In this document: piece by piece, positions 31,263-41,233 of the stretch
Numbering within the stretch: position 1 is the stretch's first letter
Layout of the letters: each line of letters begins with the position of its first letter
NCBI RefSeq assembly: GCF_026262505.1
Contig: NC_067208.1
Span: forward strand, 9,433,962 to 9,497,961
From: Trichomonas vaginalis G3
Taxonomy: Eukaryota > Parabasalia > Trichomonadida > Trichomonadidae
DNA length: 64,000 nucleotides
Direction: 5' to 3'
Notes under the pieces: model-generated
Told to the model about the DNA's origin: nothing
The model's database searches: none
Seen by the model: only the letters and a program-made list of their open reading frames with translations
Translations under genes and position numbers: made by a program

Positions 31263-33572
31263 TTATAAAGCTTCATTTACAGGTATTTCATCATCAGTAA
31301 ATGAATCATCATTATCGTTTGGTTCAATCTGTTTATATAATCCTTTCATTTCTTCTTTCAAAACATAACACCATGTTTGTTTACCATCTATTCTTCTCTG
31401 TTTCCTATCACATTTATCCTTAATGCTCATTTGAAAGTTTTTGTCTTTCATGTCTGATGGTTTGCAGAATAGAGCATTTTTACATGTCATACCTGCACAC
31501 AATTCATCATAATGTGTATTTATCCATACATCTAAAGGATTTGTTGATAATTCTATTAAATCTTGTTTGGCTTCAGTCATCGGTATGATTCGTACATTAA
31601 ATGATGAAAGGTCATATTGCATAAAATACGTTAGTAAATTATCATAAAATTCCTTAGTGCATGAATCCATTAAATTCTTGAAGTAATCAAATTGCCCCTT
31701 GAATTTACCATTAACCCTTAAAACTACGTATCTTCTGTCTCCAACTTCAATTTTGACAGGGTAGACGTTATTAGTTACGAAAATGAAGTTTGCAACGTTC
31801 TGAGCAGTTCTTCTGGGTTGATTCTTTTCATTAATTCTAATCTCATTATCCGTTATAATTGATTTCAAAGCGTTGAAGTTTGCGAGTCTGTCTTCACCTA
31901 CATTCTTGAGTTCATTAAGTACAAGAAACATTTTATTTTCAACTACTGAGTTGAAATTATCCGTTAGCTCACTTATTTCAGTAATGTTTTTACATGAATA
32001 ACCAGCGAGAAGTTCAGAAATAATGTCTGTAAATCTGTTTTTACCTGTTCCCTGAAGTCCTTTCAAAATAATTGCTGTTTCATTCTTGATTCCAGGATGT
32101 TGAATCATTGATGCAATCCAACCGAGAAGGTATTTATACACTTCATCATTATTATCACAAATGGCTTCTTTAATGAAATCCATAAACATCTCGATTTTTG
32201 AGTAATCTGGTTTTTCGAGAACGTTGTATTTATAACCTTGAAACGTTGAGAAAACATCTGGAGAATCAGATTTAAAGCAAACACCCTTAACGGTTAATGA
32301 GGATAATTGATTTAGTAGTACATCCCATGCTGTTATGGTTTTACCTTCTTTAAATAATTTAATCATTTTAAGTGACTCTTTCATGTTTGATTGAAGAACG
32401 AATGATATTTGATTCATTTTGTCGTGGATGTTGTAATCTTTCTGAATGAAGTATTTGTTTCCACAATCTACAAAACGGATTACACGTGATAAATCCTCAA
32501 TTACTTCAGAACTGTTTTTATACTGATGATTTTCAGCCTTGCGTCTAATATCTGTTATCAAAAACGAGTCATCAAGTTTTATATCAAATGTTATTTTTGG
32601 CTTACGTAATAAAGGTAAAACGTATTCATCATAATATTCTTTTTGGTATAGTTTTAGAATCTTCACCAAAACAAATGGAGAAGTCATTAAATGTGCATAT
32701 CTACTACGTGCTTTTTCAAAATTACTTTTTGCATTTTCAGTTAAATTGCAGAAGTTATAAACGTTATCGTATGCTTCATTAATTAAATGATTAGGTAACG
32801 AATTAATTGCTTGAAACAGTGTGAATAATGTTATTTCTTTTTCCAAATTCATGTTTCCACCGTCATTATGTACTTCAAAATCACTAATACCATCAACTAT
32901 GCTCTGGGCAAGTTTATCGTCAATGTTTACATCTTTGTTTTCATTCATGATAGTCTTTATTTCTTCGTTCTTCTGTTCAACTCTTACCTTAATATTCAAA
33001 TCATTTAATATATCATTCACTGTTCTAGTTAATGTTGAATCATAACTTCCACGAATGAATGAGTATGTATTGATTGGTTCTGTTGCATTCTTTCGAACTC
33101 TTGAATCAGCCATAACTACTAAAGAACGCTTTGAATCATCCATAGAAGTCATGATATCGATATCATAATCATTGCAGGAATAGCATTTAATCATTCTGTT
33201 CGAGGTTGAATAGAAGAAATTAGTGTTACAATAAATGTGAAGACCTCCTGAAGCGGTTTTAACGATAACATCTTTATCCGAAAGTTTTGATAGAATGTCT
33301 TTTCTAACTGTTTCTTTAAGTTCATCATTGTACGATTTATTGATATCAACATCTATAATCGTTAAATTTGAAATTTTATTTACTAATAAAGCCATACCAG
33401 TTTTCCTTCCTCTTCCTCCATCATGTTTGAGGTAGTTATGTAAATCAATCTTATTTTCACCAATTCTTTCGTTGAGGGTTTTAGTTTCTGCCACAACTAA
33501 TTCCTCAGCTAATGAATCAATAACTTTTTCATCAGAAATGATAAAGTTGCTGTTGTTGTTTGTTGCTGTCAT
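31263..33572 (-). CDS. Primase-superfamily 3 helicase of virus-like element 1 (right-arm copy)
   Basis: 769 residues from an ATG at 33572, apparently whole. Residues ~50-170 look like an archaeo-eukaryotic primase/prim-pol domain: Ile-Ile-Asp-Val-Asp-Ile supplies the metal-binding acidic pair and Ser-Gly-Gly-Leu-His-Ile-Tyr the following His motif. Residues ~490-660 are an SF3/D5-type helicase: Walker A Gly-Leu-Gln-Gly-Thr-Gly-Lys-Asn, Walker B Leu-Val-Leu-Asn-Glu, and motif C Phe-Ile-Phe-Val-Thr-Asn-Asn. Primase-helicases of this design replicate Polinton-like viruses, virophages and large DNA viruses. It reads away from the structural genes and converges on the KilA/BRO gene fragment. Confidence 0.88.
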   Translation of the reverse strand: MTATNNNSNFIISDEKVIDSLAEELVVAETKTLNERIGENKIDLHNYLKHDGGRGRKTGMALLVNKISNLTIIDVDINKSYNDELKETVRKDILSKLSDKDVIVKTASGGLHIYCNTNFFYSTSNRMIKCYSCNDYDIDIMTSMDDSKRSLVVMADSRVRKNATEPINTYSFIRGSYDSTLTRTVNDILNDLNIKVRVEQKNEEIKTIMNENKDVNIDDKLAQSIVDGISDFEVHNDGGNMNLEKEITLFTLFQAINSLPNHLINEAYDNVYNFCNLTENAKSNFEKARSRYAHLMTSPFVLVKILKLYQKEYYDEYVLPLLRKPKITFDIKLDDSFLITDIRRKAENHQYKNSSEVIEDLSRVIRFVDCGNKYFIQKDYNIHDKMNQISFVLQSNMKESLKMIKLFKEGKTITAWDVLLNQLSSLTVKGVCFKSDSPDVFSTFQGYKYNVLEKPDYSKIEMFMDFIKEAICDNNDEVYKYLLGWIASMIQHPGIKNETAIILKGLQGTGKNRFTDIISELLAGYSCKNITEISELTDNFNSVVENKMFLVLNELKNVGEDRLANFNALKSIITDNEIRINEKNQPRRTAQNVANFIFVTNNVYPVKIEVGDRRYVVLRVNGKFKGQFDYFKNLMDSCTKEFYDNLLTYFMQYDLSSFNVRIIPMTEAKQDLIELSTNPLDVWINTHYDELCAGMTCKNALFCKPSDMKDKNFQMSIKDKCDRKQRRIDGKQTWCYVLKEEMKGLYKQIEPNDNDDSFTDDEIPVNEAL

Positions 33573-33766
33573 TTATATAGGAATAAAAAAATAAAAATAA
33601 TTTTAAAACTAACTTTATTTTTGGACTGCATCAAATTTCCTGGACAGTTGTCAAAATGTCATGTTGTCAGTAATTTTAAGAGAAGTTAATTAACATGGTG
33701 ACATGGTGACGTAGTGACACCTTCAGTTCTTCAAAAATAATTAATTATTGAATAACCTGAAACCAT

Positions 33767-34432
33767 TTACTCACAATATTTTTGTACAAAACGACCCCAA
33801 ACTTTTAACTTCTTTTCTGCAGCTTCTAATGCTATCTTAGCGAGTTCATATTCTCTAAATTCTCTCTTTAAATTTTCTTGTTCCCATCGGTCTAGTTCGA
33901 ATGGAGAATCTCTATAACCATAACATATCTCACGTTCATGTTCTAATTGTTTTTCGCGCATTTTTCTAACTTCTTGTTCGGACAAAGGTTTAGCATTCTC
34001 TACTGTATCTTCGAGTTCTTCTTCATCTAATTTCACATGAACTTTCTTGTCTATGGAATCCATAATATCTTTGACATAAAATGCATACTTTACAGAGCAC
34101 CATTCAGCAACAAAATGAACGAGGTCAGGATGTATGTAAATACCTTTGAATTCATTTATAACACCCTTTGTAAGCTCATAAAATGCTTGTTTTGAGGTCG
34201 AGCCACTTTTGGCTCCACCGTATTCTTTCAACCAAAACTCAAGAATTTCCTGCATTTTAGCACTATTGAGAAATCTGTTTAAATGGTTTAACTTTCCTAC
34301 TTCTCTTGCCATCTTTGTTGCATTAATGTAACCATCCTTGTCTCTACGTAAGACTTCAATACCGTTATAAGTGCCTTTTGTGAATGTTTCACCATTAGAT
34401 TTGTTAGTGAATGTTTTTGCTTCGACCGACAT
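33767..34432 (-). CDS. KilA-N domain protein of virus-like element 1
   Basis: About 221 residues from the ATG at 34432, chosen because it follows an AT-rich leader ending ACAGTAATG. Residues ~15-125 are a clear KilA-N domain: Tyr-Asn-Gly-Ile-Glu-Val, Asp-Gly-Tyr-Ile-Asn-Ala-Thr-Lys-Met, and Lys-Gly-Ile-Tyr-Ile-His-Pro-Asp-Leu-Val-His-Phe-Val-Ala-Glu-Trp. A charged helical C-terminus follows. KilA-N proteins of DNA viruses and phages bind DNA; the role here is probably regulatory. It looks whole. Confidence 0.85.
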   Translation of the reverse strand: MSVEAKTFTNKSNGETFTKGTYNGIEVLRRDKDGYINATKMAREVGKLNHLNRFLNSAKMQEILEFWLKEYGGAKSGSTSKQAFYELTKGVINEFKGIYIHPDLVHFVAEWCSVKYAFYVKDIMDSIDKKVHVKLDEEELEDTVENAKPLSEQEVRKMREKQLEHEREICYGYRDSPFELDRWEQENLKREFREYELAKIALEAAEKKLKVWGRFVQKYCE

Positions 34433-34618
34433 TACTGTTCTTACATACAAAATAAAAAATAAATAAAAATAATTCATAAATGCCTTCCTCCAGGACTGTT
34501 GTCAAAATGTCATGTTGTCTCATTTTTTCAGAGAAGTTAATTAACCGAGTGACACATGGTGACGTAGTGACACCTTCAGTTATTCAAAAATAATTAATTA
34601 TTGAATAACCTAAATCAT

Positions 34619-34646
34619 GAGACTTTGTCTCCGGACTCTTTGAGTC
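34619..34646. other. Pair of 13-nt perfect hairpins
   Basis: GAGACTTTGTCTC (34619-34631) and GACTCTTTGAGTC (34634-34646): each is a 5-bp stem with a TTT loop, two bases apart. They lie in the gap between the KilA-N gene and the tail-fibre-like gene (34433-34781), which also holds one copy of the iteron-like module and no gene. Confidence 0.75.
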
Positions 34647-34753
34647 ACTTAACGTAAACATTAACGTAAACATTTATTTCTGCAGTTCATCCATTACTTC
34701 ATTACCTAATTAATTACAGACATAAAATATATTTAGTTCATTCGGTAAGCCTA

Positions 34754-34766
34754 GACCCTTTGGGTC
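34754..34766. other. 13-nt perfect hairpin
   Basis: GACCCTTTGGGTC, a 5-bp stem with a TTT loop, just past the 3' end of the tail-fibre-like gene. It has the same design as the pair at 34619-34646. Confidence 0.7.
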
Positions 34767-34781
34767 AAGTCTCAAGTATGT

Positions 34782-35789
34782 TTATTGAACGCGGTACCAT
34801 GCAAATACAGTCACAAATGGTGGCATATAATCTTTACCCGAACCTGTTGGATTTGTTGTGAAAGTATGGACATGATTTCCTCCTGGTTCAGTTGGTCGAA
34901 AAGTCTTTTTTGCTGAATGGTTATAATCTGGAGATAAAACATCATAGCCAGCTTCATATTCTGAGTTGTATAATGGGTGGTCTCTTAATGAGTGGCTATG
35001 GTCGCCAGAAAAGTTTGTAGTTCCTGTATGAGTGTGTGGTGGAAGGTTTGCTTCTTTAATTTTCTTTGAACCACCTGTTTGCTTTGAATATCTAGCACAG
35101 TATAAGAATTTATCTACAATCTGCTTCCACGTACCAAAACCTAAAACTTCTGAAGGATTTGTTGAGTTCATTGACGTATAAATAGAACCAACAGGATATA
35201 ATGTTTGAAGTATTTCATTTTTCATGCTTGTAATCACATCATTTACTTCCGACTTCTTTGCATAATTTTCGTTAACATAAGTTTTATCTGCTTTAAGGTC
35301 TAAACATCCTGAAACCCATGCTGTATCGGCTTTAACTTTAAAAGTCTCAAATGTCCATTCATGATACCATTCAACCTTTTCTTTAATTTCATTATCTTTT
35401 TCATCCACATAAACCAAATTTGCTTTATTCATTATGTCATTTAGGAAACCTTCTATGAATTCCTCATTTAAATTAAATCTTCCAATCTTCAAAACTTTAG
35501 GAAATGCATTTAATGCGTAATATCTCTGTTCTTCTGGTGGAATTGATGTTATATCATCCGTTATTCCTTTAATTTTTGAATTCATAAATAAAATTTCTTT
35601 TATATTTGATATCACTGCACCACCTTTGCAAACGAATTCGAAACGGTCATTTTTCAATACTATCTCCAAATCTCCATATTTCAACCTTTGCGTTTGTTCT
35701 GCCGTCTTTGAATTATATGCATATATGGCGTATGTAATGGTCTGAACCACCTGTTTGCTTTGCGCCTTAAGTTGCTGTTGTTTAATCAT
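34782..35789 (-). CDS. Tail-fibre/collar-like protein of virus-like element 1
   Basis: 335 residues from an ATG at 35789, apparently whole. The N-terminal ~160 residues are unrecognised. Residues ~165-190 look like a coiled or fibre linker (Leu-Lys-Ala-Asp-Lys-Thr-Tyr-Val). The C-terminal ~140 residues have the layout of phage tail collar/fibre tips: Tyr-Pro-Val-Gly-Ser-Ile-Tyr, Gly-Thr-Trp-Lys-Gln-Ile, Asn-Leu-Pro-Pro-His-Thr-His, His-Ser-His, and a closing Tyr-Met-Pro-Pro-Phe-Val-Thr-Val-Phe-Ala-Trp-Tyr. The His-x-His sites may bind metal along a trimer axis. Likely a receptor-binding spike; a related tip occurs in virus-like element 2. Confidence 0.8.
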   Translation of the reverse strand: MIKQQQLKAQSKQVVQTITYAIYAYNSKTAEQTQRLKYGDLEIVLKNDRFEFVCKGGAVISNIKEILFMNSKIKGITDDITSIPPEEQRYYALNAFPKVLKIGRFNLNEEFIEGFLNDIMNKANLVYVDEKDNEIKEKVEWYHEWTFETFKVKADTAWVSGCLDLKADKTYVNENYAKKSEVNDVITSMKNEILQTLYPVGSIYTSMNSTNPSEVLGFGTWKQIVDKFLYCARYSKQTGGSKKIKEANLPPHTHTGTTNFSGDHSHSLRDHPLYNSEYEAGYDVLSPDYNHSAKKTFRPTEPGGNHVHTFTTNPTGSGKDYMPPFVTVFAWYRVQ

Positions 35790-35813
35790 TTATTACGATT
35801 TAAAAATAAATAT

Positions 35814-36554
35814 TTAATCCGTTATCTCATCAGCTATTTTCTCTATTTGAAATTGCCATAATATTTCATTCATAAATTCTAAATCACAATCAAATAGGTC
35901 AGTTATTCTAAATTTAATATTTGATAAATCTTTTGAATGAAGAATAAATGAATTCCCGGATAATTGAAACGGATATGATAAAGAAAATGTGTTTAAGTTG
36001 ATGGATAAAATGTTTTGTATTGATGGGTAAGAGTTAGGGTCTAATGTTTGATGTGAAAATCTCATTGGGGTATTAACTTTATCACATTTGATTAAAATGA
36101 AATTGGAACCAGTGTCAGAATACAAAACATCCCCAACATCTTTTTCAAAATTTAATATCCCCAACAATGAACGAAGATGAGGAGTACAAAATTTAATTTT
36201 CAGCGGGAATTTAATAAGGTTATTTATTTCATCAAGTTCAAAAAGTTTATCGGGTTTTGATTTAAAATTTTCTTCATACCATACGATAAATGATTCATTT
36301 AAATAACTTAAAATCATGTTAATATCCCATTTCGCTATCACATTATTTATATACATATCATACGTTTTTTCAAGGTCTAGGACCTCGCCGCTATGCGGCT
36401 CGTGGTCATCTTTAATAAATGATATATAATCTGAAGGGTCTAAAAGAATGGGATTAAATTTACCACTCACAGAAACGAGAGTAACATTATAAATTCCGCT
36501 AACTGTTAAATTTAATTCACAGTTATTATTCGAAATAATATTGATAATTGACAT
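35814..36554 (-). CDS. Unknown protein upstream of the fibre gene, virus-like element 1
   Basis: 246 residues from an ATG at 36554 that shares a short AT-rich bidirectional region with the gene starting at 36575. It is rich in beta-branched and aromatic residues with no coil or membrane segment, compatible with a virion structural or fibre-partner protein. A GC-rich insertion carrying two 13-nt hairpins lies in frame within it. Function not recognised; it looks whole. Confidence 0.6.
   Translation of the reverse strand: MSIINIISNNNCELNLTVSGIYNVTLVSVSGKFNPILLDPSDYISFIKDDHEPHSGEVLDLEKTYDMYINNVIAKWDINMILSYLNESFIVWYEENFKSKPDKLFELDEINNLIKFPLKIKFCTPHLRSLLGILNFEKDVGDVLYSDTGSNFILIKCDKVNTPMRFSHQTLDPNSYPSIQNILSINLNTFSLSYPFQLSGNSFILHSKDLSNIKFRITDLFDCDLEFMNEILWQFQIEKIADEITD
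36373..36399. other. Pair of 13-nt perfect hairpins inside a coding region
   Basis: AGGTCTAGGACCT (36373-36385) and GCCGCTATGCGGC (36387-36399): 5-bp stems with 3-nt loops, one base apart. They are strikingly GC-rich against AT-rich neighbours and lie in frame inside the gene at 35814-36554. Confidence 0.75.
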
Positions 36555-36574
36555 TTTTTATTACGATTAAAAAT

Positions 36575-37051
36575 ATGGTAAAGCGTTATTTTCCAGTGAT
36601 AAATAAAACTAGAATAAGATTACCTCAAGAATTCATAAATTCAACGAATAAGAAATTCATTCATGTTATAAATTTTAGTGTTTTCAGAAAATATGAGTCA
36701 GTGTCATATTCATCAACAGGTTATATTTCACTTCATTCAAATTTAGTTCAATCAAACCCATATAATGACCATTTCATAAGATTTTCAGATGGTATTAAAA
36801 TGTAATTGATAGATTAAAATATGAACAGATTGACAATATCGAATTTTTGGAATTTTGGTTTAAATATCCCGATGGAAAAAAGATTGAAGTTAAAGATAAA
36901 GCTGATACTAACAAAAACAATTACAATGACCGATCCGGATAGTGGGGAACAAAAAGAAATAAAACAAACGATAGAACCTGGTGAAAGGTCAATTATTATT
37001 GATTATGATTCAAAGGATTATTATTCGATAATGTTAATGCTTGAATATTAA
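36575..37051 (+). pseudogene. Small unknown gene of virus-like element 1 (broken)
   Basis: Starts at an ATG at 36575, divergent from the gene at 35814-36554 across a 20-bp AT-rich gap. The encoded segments are short, basic and beta-rich; family unknown. It is broken (about one break). Confidence 0.5.
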
Positions 37052-37703
37052 ATAGCCTTAACAAAGAATTTTTCAAGTGATATTTTATATTCATCAACTA
37101 TTTTATTATAAATATCATTATATGTTAAATGAAGTTCAGTTGTTGTTCCGTTCTTTGATATCTTAATTGTGCTAATATCCTTTATAGGATTTATTTTTGC
37201 AACTGTTCCGCAGCATGAAACCTCATCATCTATGAAAAATTGAATCTTAACGTCTGAATCTTGAACATCACAAAGAATGGCGATAATGTGAATTAATGAT
37301 TCATAAGGTAAAATAATTAAACCGGATTGGTCAATTAAATTTATTATTGAATCATAATTATTAATTATTATATCACGGTAAATTTTCATTAATTCAGAAT
37401 TAATGTCTATTTTATATGGGTTATCAAGTGGTGCTGGGTATGTTGGATAAGTGGGAATTTCAACAGGTTCTTTACCGGGTTCAGATAAAATGATTGGGTC
37501 TCCATCTTCTTTATTTTGCTCCTCCTCCTTTTTCGGTAAGTCACGAGTTAATAAATTGGTTGAGTTGCTGACCTTGTTAATTCAGGGCTAACATTAACTT
37601 TAACATTTTGAATAATTCGTGATTTATCATCATTTACGTTATAACCAACCGTAATCTCTGCTTTTGCGTTAGTGTTCTTTTGACTAGTGAAACGTCTTCT
37701 CAT
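37048..37703 (-). pseudogene. Unknown gene of virus-like element 1 (broken)
   Basis: Minus-strand region whose largest open part (113 codons) is rich in Ile and Asp. The presumed start near 37703 has the element's typical AT-rich leader. Family unknown. Broken, about one or two breaks. It ends against the convergent gene at 36575-37051. Confidence 0.45.
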
Positions 37704-37735
37704 TTATATTCGAATAAAAAAATATATTTAAACTT

Positions 37736-38634
37736 TTATTTTGCTGGAAGTTTTGAATCTATTATTCCCTGTATTTGTTCATGAAGTTGATTTTTAGCTG
37801 GTTCATTGTAATTAATAGACCTAATATATTCATTAATTGCATTCTTATAATCATCTGATTTCTCAAATTTTCTTTTATCTGATTCCTTAACTAAATCATA
37901 AGTTAAACCTCGTTGCTGATATAATGGTTTCTTAATTAAATCTTTGAATGCTTGAGATAAAGCACCTGATGCAATTCTTGCTACTATAATTGGTTGGAAT
38001 TGCTGTTTAAGTTCATCTTTAACATTTGCGAAAACTGGATCGAATAAAGCAACTTTAAAGAATTTCTTAGCTGAAATTTCAGGTCTAATATTGCATATTT
38101 ACCATCAAACTGGTTAGAATATCGTGGTAATCCATCTGGTCCCTCTTCAATAGCATTTAATTCTTCATTGAAATAAGAATATGGATTATAACGGTATGAA
38201 TTAATTGGACCATTTTCACCTTCTCCAATGTATTGTTTAACAGCTTTTCCATTTTCATCAAATTGCATAGGATAACGTTCATTATATGCTTTACGTTTAG
38301 GATAATCAGTTATAGTTAATTTGTAACCATTTATGACTTTAATATTACCTTGACCATCAGTAACGAAAACTTCATTTATACCATCAGGTTTTCCATTTGG
38401 ACCCGTAATGTCTGCTTCGTGTGCTTCCCAATTTGGACCATGACGTTTGGCATATGCTTGAGCTTCTGGTAATGTTAAAACGTTTCTCATTTGTTTAACA
38501 TCTTTTTGAAGACCAGCAACAATATGAACTAATTCTTTCATTCCATCAGGAACTTTCATAGTTCTATTATATGCACCCTTTTTGTTTGTTCCTTGTTTTA
38601 ATGGAACCTGTAGAAGATTTGCTATTTCAGTCAT
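37736..38634 (-). pseudogene. Possible virion protein gene of virus-like element 1 (broken)
   Basis: ATG at 38634 with the usual leader. The main part carries a basic N-terminus and a Gly/Pro/Asn-rich middle ([10 protein letters not shown]). A location between the ATPase and the fibre module suggests a structural role, which is inference only. Broken, about one break. Confidence 0.5.
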
Positions 38635-38674
38635 GTTTAATTATAAATAAAAAATAAAAATTAATTATAAAAAG

Positions 38675-39502
38675 TTAATCAAATTTAACACCTCCTTTAT
38701 TTAAATCAACTATTATTTTCCCATGTTCACCTAATTGCTGATATTGTGTGTAAAGTTCATTAATGCTCATTGGTAAATTCACTTGATAAAGCATAACGTT
38801 CAACTGTTGACGACTAAACCCACTGAAAATGAAAAGTGTTGATAGATTTGATTTAATGTTTGTGCTTAATGCTTTGAAATATTGAACAGCCATAAAGAAT
38901 GAACACTGAATGTGTCGACATTGAGTTAATAACTGATTAAAATATGATTTCTCATTTGTTATTAGTTTTGATTTCACTGCATCATCTAGAAAAATGAGTG
39001 AATGCAAAAATTCTCTATCAAAATTTGAAATAGAAAGTGTTTCAAATAATTCATCCCGTTGTTTATCAATAATTTTATCCTCTAATCCTTGCTTCTTGAT
39101 TGTATTATATAATTCTTTATACATTAAAAAGTTTTTTAAATAATCTTCTGCTTCTTCTTGTGATAAATAAATAATTGGAATTTTGATTAAATGCTTTAAA
39201 GATTCAAATGTATCATCTGAAGGTGAACCTGAACGGTTGATATAAATTAACACATGTGAATAGGGGGAAGTGTTAGCAATAATGATAATTTGTTTTAATA
39301 TCGTTAATGTTTTACCTTTATTCTGTTTACCAATTGCTGCAGTGATTGAATTTATGTAACATTCAGAATATGGAATTTTCATTAATTTTTCCTTAGATAG
39401 AGCATTTCTATTATCACTCAATGCTTCATTAATCATATCATCTACGTATGTATTATATACTCCTGCTAATTCTTCATAAGGGGTGGATGAATTTAAATCC
39501 AT
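38675..39502 (-). CDS. A32/FtsK-HerA-type genome-packaging ATPase
   Basis: 275 residues from an ATG at 39502, apparently whole and of normal length for the family. Walker A is Gly-Lys-Gln-Asn-Lys-Gly-Lys-Thr at ~residue 55. Walker B is Leu-Ile-Phe-Leu-Asp-Asp-Ala at ~residue 170, followed by a Cys-Arg-His-Ile-Gln-Cys-Ser segment typical of the sensor region. In Polintons, Polinton-like viruses and virophages this ATPase pumps DNA into the capsid. It lies next to the capsid region on the same strand, as expected. Confidence 0.85.
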   Translation of the reverse strand: MDLNSSTPYEELAGVYNTYVDDMINEALSDNRNALSKEKLMKIPYSECYINSITAAIGKQNKGKTLTILKQIIIIANTSPYSHVLIYINRSGSPSDDTFESLKHLIKIPIIYLSQEEAEDYLKNFLMYKELYNTIKKQGLEDKIIDKQRDELFETLSISNFDREFLHSLIFLDDAVKSKLITNEKSYFNQLLTQCRHIQCSFFMAVQYFKALSTNIKSNLSTLFIFSGFSRQQLNVMLYQVNLPMSINELYTQYQQLGEHGKIIVDLNKGGVKFD

Positions 39503-39526
39503 TTAATCAAAAATAAATTTATAATT

Positions 39527-41164
39527 TTAAACATTTCTATTCATCAATATTTCATCATATGAACTTCTATACTGTGGTGGTGTACCTGTTGGATGATATT
39601 TCAAACCTTCATCCGGTGTCCATGTCCAATATGTAGTCCTAGTAAACCAAACCTGAGGAGGATTTGTCACCTTTGAACAGTAAGTATCATTTTCACCCTG
39701 AATGATTGGATAAGCTTTCACTTGTACTGTAACTTGTGAGTTGAAAGTTTCTAATCCATCAAAGAATATACCCGCTCCATCACGTTGAACTGGAATAGTG
39801 CATAAGAATGAAGTTTGGTCTTTCCATGTTCTAGCTAATGGTGTGCCATCATCTGCATTCAGTGGTCTAGTTAATGAGTCCTCGTATTCTTCTGTGCATT
39901 CATTCACTCCATCTAAATCAGAAGCTTGAAGCATGCGTGTAAAGAATATGTCGCCCACTGTGGACATCGCTTGATCGGGGAAGTTTCTGGAATCTATAGT
40001 GACCTGAAGACCTCGAAGCATTGGATTTTCTAAACTGTTTTTGCATTGCATTCTTCGGAAATGTTAACACAACATCTGTAACATTATGAAGAGCGTATGA
40101 GAAATCTGAGCTGATACCTTCGGGAGTGATGCAACCCCCATTTAGTGAACGAACGTCAATATGTTGAGCTGGAATCATGAATGGATCTTCCTTACTGAAT
40201 AAATGTGGTATTGCTTTAACTGATTCTTCAATTAAACCGTATCCTGGTGTAATGCATTTATCCTCTAAAACTTCCATCTTTGTGCATGAAATAATAACGT
40301 CATCAACTGTTGCGTCAGCAGATGTAGCGGCTAAGCTTGTAATTAATTTGGCAGGAAGTCGATTTGTTGGAATTTGCGATCATATTTATAAACATGATTC
40401 ATAATCTTTTCATAATTTTCATCAGTTATCTTTGCATAAACGTAATTTTGTAAATCAGCAACTCTTAACGGGTCAACCTGACAAAATACTAAAGTATCCC
40501 TGAAAACATAATATTTAAGAATGATATCACCAAATGATTTAGGATAATCATCGAACGCCTGAAATGCTAACAAATCATTTACCGGAATAATCATATCAAA
40601 AGTGACATCAACTTCTTCATTTGCTTTCTTGAAAACTTCTGAAGGGTCAATATATTTACCACATACTGAGTTATCATATTTTTGAACATTATTATATAAC
40701 GAATGAACAAACTTTTTAACTTTCCTTTCTGATTTTGGTTTATATGTTGCAAATGCGAAAGATTCACGGGCGCAATCCATTTGAAGATAACCGGCATCAC
40801 CTCTTTCGGTTTCTACTTCTAATTGTTTAAAGCTTTGATTTGATGATTTGTAACCAACGAATAAACGCATGCATTTAAAAGCGGCATCACATGTGAAAGC
40901 TTTATTTGAAACTAGAGTTGCTTTAACTTTGCGTTTAATATATGTGTCACCTAATTGGTTCACATCATGAGCCGGGTTTGTAATTCTTAAATGAGTTTGT
41001 TTATCATCAAAATATGGAGCATCAGAGTCATAGCATGAACTTTCAAGTTCTCTATAATATCTTCTACCATCATTCTTTGCGAATATTTCATTTATCTTTT
41101 CGAATGAATGAAACACATTTCCATTAATCGGTTTAGTGTTTGGCACCAAATAGTTAGTCGTCAT
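39527..41164 (-). pseudogene. Major capsid protein region, double-jelly-roll type (broken)
   Basis: First gene of the minus-strand block that continues with the ATPase. Its length and position, and segments such as Val-Leu-Thr-Phe-Pro, Asn-Pro-Met-Leu-Arg-Gly-Leu-Gln and a C-terminal Trp-Phe-Thr-Arg-Thr-Thr, fit the major capsid protein of Polinton-like elements. The assignment rests on context and general pattern, not on a profile match. Broken, about two breaks. ATG at 41164 with AT-rich leader. Confidence 0.6.
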
Positions 41165-41233
41165 TTATTAATAAATAAAAAATCAAAATTAAAAGATGAA
41201 AATGAATTTTTAATTTTAATGAAATAATCAACT

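Larger units (their letters stand above)
30330..33718 (-). repeat. Right arm of the large inverted duplication
   Basis: Inverse of 26407-29926. It contains the apparently whole primase-helicase and a start-less copy of the 3' part of the KilA/BRO-type gene (30330-30769, plus strand). The stretch 30770-31262 holds repeat units and one module pair, no gene. Confidence 0.92.

Noticed and set aside
34782-35789. Bacterial prophage origin for the window because of tail-fibre motifs
   Set aside because: The neighbours are a Polinton-type ATPase, an SF3 primase-helicase, mariners, MULEs and BspA genes, which fit a trichomonad nucleus.
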